DNA of 32,216 bases from Bacteroidales bacterium. GTDB lineage: Bacteria; Bacteroidota; Bacteroidia; Bacteroidales; UBA10428. The stretch lies in contig JAFGOZ010000622.1 in NCBI GenBank assembly GCA_016926235.1, forward strand, positions 1 to 32,216, given 5' to 3'. Each line of letters starts with the position of its first letter. Positions within the stretch are counted from its first letter, which is position 1. Below, one piece after another: positions 25,600-32,216 of this stretch. Below the pieces are notes generated by a model. That model did no database searches. It had not been told where the DNA came from and saw only the letters and a list, made by a program, of their open reading frames with translations. The position numbers were made by a program, and so were the translations under genes.

Positions 25600-26484
25600 G
25601 TAAGTACGGAGGTAAAAAACGATTTATATTTAGGCGACAGTAAAGAAGTACTGAAATGTTTACCGGACAACACGGTAGATTTAATCTTTACCTCTCCACC
25701 GAATGCAGACCAGAGAAAAAATACATACGAAGGCATAAGTCCAAGTAAATATGTTAATTGGTTTTTACCGATATCTAAGGAACTACTGAGAGTCTTAAAA
25801 CCTTCTGGGACTTTTGTACTTAACATCAAAGAAAGAGTTGTTGATGGTGAAAGAAATACATATGTTATGGAATTGATATTGGAAATGAGAAAACAAGGGT
25901 GGTTATGGACAGAGGAATATATCTTGCATAAAAAGAATTGTTATCCCGGAAAATGACATAACCGTTTTAGAGATGCATGGGAACGTTTAATACAATTTAA
26001 TTAAAACAGGAAGTTCAATATGTACCAGGAAGCAGTCATGGTGCCAATGGGTTCTTGGGCTAAAACTATGTTAAAAAATCTAAGCAGTACTGATAAAACA
26101 AGGGATGAATCAAAAGTAGGTAGTGGATTTGGTAAAAATATTTCAAATTGGCTTGAAAGAGAAATGGCTTATCCAACAAATGTTGTACATCTTGCAACCG
26201 AATGTAACAATAAAAACCATAGTGCTGCCTTTCCTGAAGGACTTCCGGAGTGGTTTATAAAACTCTTTACAAAAGAAGGAGATACTGTTCTTGATCCATT
26301 TATGGGATCTGGAACGACCAATATCGTTGCTTCTCGTATGAAAAGAAATACTATTGGAATTTAGATTGTTCCTGAATATTATGAGATGGTCATAAATGAA
26401 ATTCAACCTGAGGAACTTTATCTAATGGAACCAAAAGAAAAATATAAACAAACTCAATCTGAAAGACGTTACGCGGTACGTTGA
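25600..26484 (+). pseudogene. DNA methyltransferase of a type II R-M system, nonsense-broken
   Basis: One frame of ~295 codons with no shift, interrupted by TGA (25954-25956), TAA (26002-26004) and TAG (26362-26364). In order: DLYLGDSKEVLKCLPD, VDLIFTSPPNADQRKNTY (catalytic motif IV, normally SPPY), KELLRVLKPSGTFVLNI, then NRFRDAWERLIQF, FNMYQEAVMVPMG and, near the end, DPFMGSGTTNIVASRM (motif I, SAM binding) and IVPEYYEMV. The order with motif IV before motif I marks a beta-class amino-methyltransferase (PF01555). The Tyr of SPPY is Asn, and no start codon is found. Three nonsense codons plus the motif change make it inactive. It overlaps the start of the nuclease remnant. Confidence 0.8.
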
Positions 26485-27177
26485 AGACAATATTGGAATA
26501 TTTCACGAAAAGAGAATCTCCAGCCTTAATGAGCTAAGTCTTTCAAAAGTTTTAAGAAGGAAAAATCCATAATTATTTAAAGCCAAATATGTGCTTACAG
26601 CACAGGAAATTGTCAGGGGCCTTGTGGATACTCATATATCTTCAAATGAAGAAACAATATTTGGCGATTGGTTGGAAGGCATGCAATCTTTATAAATGAA
26701 AAAGTATATGCAGGCTGGAAGTCTGGGATTACAGGGATAGATTTAGAATTTGACAATGAGGGAGTTCGAAATATTGTTACATTTAAGTCTGGTTCCAATT
26801 GGGGTAATAGTTCCCAAATGGCAAAAATGAAAGCAGATTTCTTAACTGCACAGAAGATCCTGAGGACAAGTAATTCTAAACTTATGATCACAGCAGTGAA
26901 TGGTTGTTGTTACGGAAAAGATAACAAACCATATAAAGGGGACTATTTTAAGTATTGTGGTCAGAAGTTCCGGGAATTTATTTCAGGTAATCAAAATTTA
27001 TTCATTGAAATTATAGAGCCTTTAGGTCAAAAGGCAAAAGAAAAGAATGACCAATTTATAGAGTCGTATTCTGAGATGATAAATAAGTTTACAAAAGAAT
27101 TTTCAAATCAGTATTGTGGAGACGATGGCAAGATAAAATGGGAAAAATTAGTTCGATTTAGTTCTGAGACAAAATAA
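26453..27177 (+). pseudogene. PmeII-type restriction endonuclease, start lost, one nonsense and one frameshift
   Basis: The frame starts at NLKDVTRYVEDNIGIFHEKR where the family begins with Met (here CTC at 26453-26455). A TAA at 26570-26572 interrupts NP-stop-LFKAKYVLTAQEIV, and a one-base loss near 26678 shifts the frame inside GDWLEG / HAIFINEKVY. The rest is good: AGWKSGITGIDLEFDNEG, VTFKSGSNWGNSSQM, AVNGCCYGKDNKPYKGDY, KYCGQKFREFISG and EIIEPLGQKAKEKND. D...(x)SG and K residues of a PD-(D/E)XK nuclease core are likely in ITGIDLEF and TFKSG. It overlaps the methyltransferase remnant by about 30 bases, the usual layout of a type II pair. Confidence 0.78.
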
Positions 27178-27511
27178 CCATCCCTACACTACAAGGTATA
27201 CCCATGTTATTATCTGGAGCAAAACACACAAAGCCAATGCTTCAAACATATTTTGCCAAAGAACCTTTTCGCCATCCTGCCCCTCAGCAGGACTGAGAGA
27301 AACTGCAAATTTGATAAATAAAATGACATAGAATAAAAAACGCCAGTGCCTGACAGCGGTCAAAAACATTGCGCGGATTGAGCTAAATTCAAGTGAGATA
27401 ACAATCTATCAACGACAGCAACGGTTTTATACGGAAGTGCTTTGAAATGCGCAACTTTTCATGCCACCAAACCTTTGAACCATGATAGTTTATCATTGTT
27501 TATACTAAACA
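27178..27511. other. Spacer before DUF1801 gene, possible dispersed repeat
   Basis: No convincing gene in 334 bases. The stretch 27184-27369 has an open 61-codon minus frame with hydrophobic residues and a different base composition, and it contains GCCCCTCAGCAGG-type GC-rich words. It resembles a dispersed spacer repeat rather than a gene. The role is unknown. Confidence 0.4.
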
Positions 27512-27967
27512 ATGAAAATACAGGCAGACACTCTGGAAAAATATATTGTCCAGCTTCCTGACGAAAGGAAACAGGCAATAAAGAAGATTAGAAAAGTAAT
27601 CCTTGAGAACCTACCCGATGGATTTACTGAATCGATGAACTATGGAATGATTGGTTATGTTGTCTCGCATTCATTTTATCCGGGGGGATACCATTGCGAC
27701 CCAAAGCAGCCGTTACCTTTTATTAGCATTGCATCTCAAAAGAATTACATAGTTTTATACCACTCAGGGATATATGCCGATACTAAAATCCATGACTGGT
27801 TTGTAACAGAATATGCAAAACATTGTAAATCAAGATTGGATATGGGTAAAAGTTGTATTCGTTTCAAAAAAATTGATGAGATACCATATAAACTAATTGC
27901 TGAACTTGTGAGAAAAATGAGTTCAAAGGAATGGATCGAAATTTATGAGACAAACATAAAGCGATAA
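27512..27967 (+). CDS. DUF1801 domain protein (YdhG-like)
   Basis: 151 residues, one DUF1801/YdhG-like alpha/beta domain: YIVQLPDERKQAIKKIRKVI, LPDGFTESMNYGMIGYVV, PLPFISIASQKNYIVLYHSG, KSCIRFKKIDEIPYKLI. The motif GKSCIRFK is the family hallmark. Some relatives are called iron chaperones (frataxin-like), but most have no known role. Cytoplasmic, no signal peptide. It ends 3 bases before a DUF4199 membrane protein and is probably in one operon with it. Confidence 0.85.
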   Translation: MKIQADTLEKYIVQLPDERKQAIKKIRKVILENLPDGFTESMNYGMIGYVVSHSFYPGGYHCDPKQPLPFISIASQKNYIVLYHSGIYADTKIHDWFVTEYAKHCKSRLDMGKSCIRFKKIDEIPYKLIAELVRKMSSKEWIEIYETNIKR

Positions 27968-27970
27968 TCT

Positions 27971-28456
27971 ATGAATAAAATTAACATTGAAATCAAATGG
28001 GCAATCATTTTTTCCGTTATTACGCTTATCTGGATGTTGCTGGAAAAATTGGTGGGATTACATAGCGAACATATTGATAAACATATTGTTTATACTAATC
28101 TTTTTGCCATACCTGCTATTATTATCTATGTTCTTGCATTAATTGATAAACGGAAAAATTACTACAAAGGAGTAATGACTTACAAACAAGGATTTATAAC
28201 GGGATTGATAATTACAGTAATCGTTGTAATACTAAGTCCATTAACACAATACATTACCTCAGCTTTCATTACTCCTGAATATTTTCCTAATGTAATAAAC
28301 TACGTAGTTAATAAAGGTAAAATGACACAGGAAGCCGCAGAGAAACAATTCAACCTGCAGAATTATATTATTCAGGGAATAATTGCAGCTTTGTTAATGG
28401 GACTGATAACTTCTGCAATTGTAGCAATATTTACAAAAAAGAGAGGAGCTGCCTGA
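27971..28456 (+). CDS. DUF4199 domain membrane protein
   Basis: 161 residues with four membrane helices (about 10-25, 38-58, 75-98, 133-155). The pattern MTYKQGFITGLIITVIVVILSPLTQYI (blocks TYKQGFITGL and ILSPLTQYI), then EYFPNVINYVV, KMTQEAAEKQFN and GLITSAIVAIF, is that of DUF4199, a membrane family nearly limited to Bacteroidota. Function unknown. It follows the DUF1801 gene by 3 bases. Confidence 0.85.
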   Translation: MNKINIEIKWAIIFSVITLIWMLLEKLVGLHSEHIDKHIVYTNLFAIPAIIIYVLALIDKRKNYYKGVMTYKQGFITGLIITVIVVILSPLTQYITSAFITPEYFPNVINYVVNKGKMTQEAAEKQFNLQNYIIQGIIAALLMGLITSAIVAIFTKKRGAA

Positions 28457-28543
28457 TATTGGAAGTAAGATTATACGATCGCTCAGCCCGACATGGAACA
28501 TAACCAGCTTCAAAACTTTGTAACCAAACCAAAATAATATGTT

Positions 28544-29161
<618 letters not shown>

Positions 29162-29584
29162 TCCTGATAATTCCGATGCTACAACCGGGATTATCTGGAT
29201 TGCATAAACAATGACCAGTAATTTGTGATTGGTGATTAGTTACTTGTTGCCGGGTGATGGTCCCTCTTTATTGGTGCCGGGTACTGACTTCTATTAAATT
29301 CCGGATTCTATATTCCTATTACTCCCCTCCCTATAACCTCACTGACTCTCCTGTAAGGAGAGAACCGCCAACGCACAGAGTTTAAAGTTAGAAGTATAGA
29401 TTCCAGATTCTAACTACTAACTACTAACTTAATCAATTCATCAATTAAAATCAACACAACAAAAAGGGAAACAACTATGAGCTCAGTACAAAACCTGAAA
29501 AGAAACAGAACTTCTGGCGTCAGGTTGAAACCATTGTTATCTGGTTTTCACTTATATAAGATATCTGGAATAATATGATGCTTG
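29162..29584. other. Spacer with short repeats between DUF4256 and ADP-ribosylglycohydrolase genes
   Basis: Holds TTGGTGATTAGTTA-type words, GGTGCCGGGTACTGA and GTTGCCGGGTGATGG pairs, an ACTACTAACTACTAAC repeat near 29416-29431, and a 33-codon frame at 29477. These AT-rich words recur in the other spacers of this window. Confidence 0.45.
29477..29578 (+). CDS. Possible very small protein, 33 residues
   Basis: ATG at 29477 with AAAAAGGGA 9 bases upstream as a ribosome site, reading MSSVQNLKRNRTSG to a TGA at 29576-29578. It is basic and lacks a membrane segment. No family is recognised and the spacer is repeat-rich, so it may be noise or a gene remnant. It ends head to head with the stop of the ADP-ribosylglycohydrolase gene. 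Confidence 0.2.
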   Translation: MSSVQNLKRNRTSGVRLKPLLSGFHLYKISGII

Positions 29585-31573
29585 TTATTCAATGACACCT
29601 GATTCTCTCATAAGCTCAACATAGGCCTTTAATTTTTCTGCTTCATTTAAATTATTTTTCATTGCTCCTGATTCTTTTTCAATTCGGTAAACCTTGTTTT
29701 GCAGAGCTCTGTATAGTCCATCAGCTGTAGCTTTGTTGGTAAAGTGAGCATTTGTATAAGGATTATTTGCAATTCCTGCATCCAGTGTTTCTATCCAATC
29801 TTCAGGAATTGTAGAAGTGCCGGTTAAAGCCCCGCACAGAGCACCAGCGCTTGCGGCAGTACAGTCTGTATCGTATCCTCTGTTAACAGCAATTATAACA
29901 CTCTGTTGCACGTTAGCATTCGTTGCTTTAAAAAGAGCAAAGGCGTAACTCACGTTTTCATAAATGCTTGAATTTATATATTTTTCTATCCTGTTGTGTG
30001 CATAATATTTACTTTGCGGATCGAGGTAGATGTCTGTTAATTCTTTCCACATTGCCTTGTCCATAGGATCTTCATATTTATCGGTGACAGCAAGTACATA
30101 ACGAATTTCTTCTTCTATTTCCGCTGTTGCATATTTCAGTGCTCCTTCTATTACAGATTCAACTGTAGCACCAGGGAGCATGGCAAGTGCCATGGCCGAA
30201 TTATAAACGGCACCCCATGCAAATGCATCATCATTTGGATTTTCATAATAAAGCCTTCCCAGATCATTCATGTCTTCAATAGCATGTTCAGGATCACCTG
30301 CATTAATGCAAGGGATTGCCTGAAAAGTACGGGCCGTTAGGTGAATGTGCTCTCCGAGGTCATAAGGGCTACCATATTTTGTTTGCGGCATATCTTCAGG
30401 TGGAACTCCCCATTTCGCGTACCCAAGTAAAATTCTGTCATAGGGTTGGGTCATGTGGTACATATTCTCAATCTCACAATCACGCAACCATACTCTTAGC
30501 AGATCATTTGCATCAATGCGATCTTGTTTTTCCATAATTGCAGTGCACATCAGTTTGTGACGTTCCCCTCCATCTTCTGTAGCACCGGCCGGATGCGACC
30601 AGGAATCGTCGTAATGTACATAAGGTATAAATTCATCCACCAGTCCAAAAATATTCTCAAGGCGATCCTGGGGCCAGTTATATTCCGTTGCTGCTCCCAT
30701 AGAACAACCAGCTCTGAAACCGAGAAGGGCGCCGTATATCCGGTCGTGTACTATGCTTAGGGGCAAAGCTCCGTCATCATTTTTAATCGTATAATAATGA
30801 GCATGGTTGGTTTCAATATTAGCATTTCTGGCTTCCTTTAATCGGATCACGACAGTTTCATCATCTTCAGCCTCATTATCATCTATAATTCTCAAATTAA
30901 TAGAAGCCTCCCTTGTTCCGGCAGGAATGATCAGTGTTCCGGAGTTCAGTTGAAAGTCTTTACCTTGTTCTGCCAATACACCTTGAACTATATAATCCAG
31001 TTCAACTATTTCAGTGTATGCATTTGATAAAGTTATTTCAAGTTCCACGTTTTCGGCAGATTCTTTACCGATGGATGAAGGTGTCACGAACTCTATATCG
31101 GGAAGTGATCCATCCTTAATGGTTATGGTTGCACTTTTATGTTTGTCTTCAATTTTATAATCAGGGCTTTCCACAAGGCTTACAGTCACAGTTTCATCCC
31201 CCTCCGGTTTACCGTCGTCAATTGGGTAGATTTTAAAAGTCACCATTTTATCCATCTGCCAGGTATTGTTAAAGCATCTATAATCTATGCCATCACTTGC
31301 AGTTCCTTCAGTTTTAGTTTTAACAGTTAAACCCGGAGTTGGATCTCCTACCTGAACAATGCGTATTTCAGCAGGATCACTCGCTTCTTTAGCCTTTTCA
31401 TCCCAAACAACGATGGCCACGGCAGGCTTTTGAGCGTACAGGTTTGCGCTGAACAGAAGTGCAAGCATATAAATAATGAATAATCTCAAATTTTGAGTAC
31501 ATGAATGCTGATCTCGATTAAACTGAGGTTTGTCTTTACCATTAAATAAGGGTATTCGTTTCATTTTATTCAT
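29585..31573 (-). CDS. Secreted ADP-ribosylglycohydrolase-like protein with two Calx-beta domains
   Basis: 662 residues from ATG 31573; the ATG at 31564 has a better-placed AGGA and may be the true start. A long basic N-region and a hydrophobic helix (30-46, RLFIIYMLALLFSANLYAQ) form a signal peptide. Two Calx-beta domains follow (about 50-153 and 158-267, with DGKPEGDETVTVSL and DNEAEDDETVVIRL, acidic calcium-binding type). The ADP-ribosylglycohydrolase fold (about 270-590) shows GALLGFRAGCSMGAATE, TEDGGERHKLM at 332-342 and GYDTDCTAASAGALCGALTG at 566-585, the two metal-site motifs. Most family members are cytosolic and remove ADP-ribose; an exported copy with adhesion-type domains is unusual. 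No T9SS tail is seen. Confidence 0.85.
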   Translation of the reverse strand: MNKMKRIPLFNGKDKPQFNRDQHSCTQNLRLFIIYMLALLFSANLYAQKPAVAIVVWDEKAKEASDPAEIRIVQVGDPTPGLTVKTKTEGTASDGIDYRCFNNTWQMDKMVTFKIYPIDDGKPEGDETVTVSLVESPDYKIEDKHKSATITIKDGSLPDIEFVTPSSIGKESAENVELEITLSNAYTEIVELDYIVQGVLAEQGKDFQLNSGTLIIPAGTREASINLRIIDDNEAEDDETVVIRLKEARNANIETNHAHYYTIKNDDGALPLSIVHDRIYGALLGFRAGCSMGAATEYNWPQDRLENIFGLVDEFIPYVHYDDSWSHPAGATEDGGERHKLMCTAIMEKQDRIDANDLLRVWLRDCEIENMYHMTQPYDRILLGYAKWGVPPEDMPQTKYGSPYDLGEHIHLTARTFQAIPCINAGDPEHAIEDMNDLGRLYYENPNDDAFAWGAVYNSAMALAMLPGATVESVIEGALKYATAEIEEEIRYVLAVTDKYEDPMDKAMWKELTDIYLDPQSKYYAHNRIEKYINSSIYENVSYAFALFKATNANVQQSVIIAVNRGYDTDCTAASAGALCGALTGTSTIPEDWIETLDAGIANNPYTNAHFTNKATADGLYRALQNKVYRIEKESGAMKNNLNEAEKLKAYVELMRESGVIE

Positions 31574-31902
31574 CCTAATTGGTCTTATAAGTAATGTAAT
31601 TTGATAATTGCTATGAATATAAATAATCTTGTTCTGACAGAATTTTCGATTTATAGTACTGCTGTTGATTTTTCTTCTAATATGTTTGAAATACGATAAT
31701 ACCTTATAACCTATTTTCTACTTCCAACAGAGGTACAGGCACGAATTTACAATTTAATATACGGTAAGTCAAGAAAAGATATTTATCCGTAATATAATAT
31801 GACATATCTTAATATATTGCAGCAAAATGCAGCATAATATGCAAAGATTATATTAAAATAAACACATAGCGACGAGCAGGTAAAGGGGAATCGCACCCAT
31901 AA

Positions 31903-31942
31903 ACCCCTCACAGCACCTTTATCCGCTCGAATACCTCTTTCC
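31903..31942. repeat. 40-bp direct repeat, copy 1
   Basis: 37 of 40 bases match 32108-32147. On the minus strand both copies read RKEVFERI(K/Q)VL and then TGA, like the tail of a protein. They may be copies of a gene-end repeat. Confidence 0.75.
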
Positions 31943-32066
31943 TGTATGTAACCCCGATAGGGATTTCACTTCATCAATCAACAGTTAAACAACCGAGCGC
32001 AGCGAGCTAACCGACCTTGCCGGTTTATAAACAGGCAAGGGAGGTAATTCAACAGTTAAACGATTC

Positions 32067-32103
32067 AACAGTTAAACAGTTAAACAGTTAAACAGTTAAA
32101 CAG
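32067..32103 (+). repeat. Tandem 8-mer AACAGTTA, 4.6 copies
   Basis: Four exact copies of AACAGTTA plus AACAG. Further single copies occur at about 31979 and 32051. Confidence 0.9.
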
Positions 32104-32107
32104 CACC

Positions 32108-32147
32108 ACCCCTCACAGCACTTGTATCCGCTCGAATACTTCTTTCC
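32108..32147. repeat. 40-bp direct repeat, copy 2
   Basis: Partner of 31903-31942 with three mismatches, directly after the 8-mer array. Confidence 0.75.
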
Positions 32148-32216
32148 GGCAGGCGACTCAGATCGTGATCATCAAATTATTGGAAATTGGATATTGGTAA
32201 TTTGTAAATAGTAAAC

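Larger units (their letters stand above)
31574..32216. other. Repeat-rich spacer to the window end
   Basis: About 640 bases with no gene. It carries a diverged 40-bp direct repeat (31903 and 32108), an 8-mer tandem array (32067), a small hairpin CCTTGCC/GGCAAGG (32015-32040) and TTGGAAATTGG words near the end. The promoter for the upstream-reading ADP-ribosylglycohydrolase gene must lie in the first part. Confidence 0.55.

Noticed and set aside
27184..27369. 61-codon minus-strand hydrophobic frame
   Set aside because: Lies in what looks like a spacer repeat, without a ribosome site or a neighbouring partner.

Overview
The window looks like chromosomal DNA from an AT-rich member of the Bacteroidota. 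The signs are a C-terminal T9SS (type IX secretion) sorting domain, a PD40-OmpA envelope protein, an ECF sigma/anti-sigma pair, DUF4199 and DUF4256 proteins, and intergenic spacers full of short AT-rich tandem repeats. No rRNA, tRNA or CRISPR array was seen. Family names rest on recognising sequence motifs by eye; no database search was run.

Layout. (1) 1-2053: the end of a phage-tail-like S74 protein with a T9SS tail and a strong terminator, then a REP-associated tyrosine transposase between two inverted copies of a palindromic REP, with a gene remnant on each side. (2) 2700-6259: a decayed CPA2-type cation/proton antiporter, an intact pair (SnoaL-like protein and NAD(P)-binding oxidoreductase), and an outer-membrane-protein pseudogene with three in-frame stops. 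(3) 6432-11720: a secreted protein with a GDNDTFP motif, an ECF sigma factor and a membrane anti-sigma candidate in one tight operon, facing a large TPR-PD40-OmpA envelope protein that contains a duplicated central module. (4) 12506-14881: an FNR-type regulator with all four cluster cysteines, a small ferritin-like helical protein and a secreted unknown; FNR-box-like dyads lie in front of the last two. (5) 15621-16716: an IS982-type element with perfect ends and a dead transposase. (6) 16749-23898: a tandem universal stress protein followed by a complete seven-gene Mrp (Mnh) Na+/H+ antiporter operon, converging on a CutA-like/PsiE pair. (7) 23971-27177: a decayed IS110-type transposase and a fossil PmeII-type restriction-modification system. 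(8) 27512-29161: DUF1801, DUF4199 and DUF4256 genes, the last carrying two in-frame palindromic insertions. (9) 29585-31573: a secreted ADP-ribosylglycohydrolase-like protein with two Calx-beta domains, then a repeat-rich spacer.

The window mixes stable housekeeping blocks (Mrp operon, envelope stress block) with a large load of decaying accessory genes: at least five clear pseudogenes or dead transposases and several shorter remnants. Several are broken mainly by single-base nonsense changes in an otherwise open frame. I found no single undescribed multi-gene defence system. The best leads are the in-frame palindromes in the DUF4256 gene, the fossil R-M system, the FNR regulator with candidate sites next door, the duplicated module in the OmpA protein, and the extracellular ADP-ribosylglycohydrolase.
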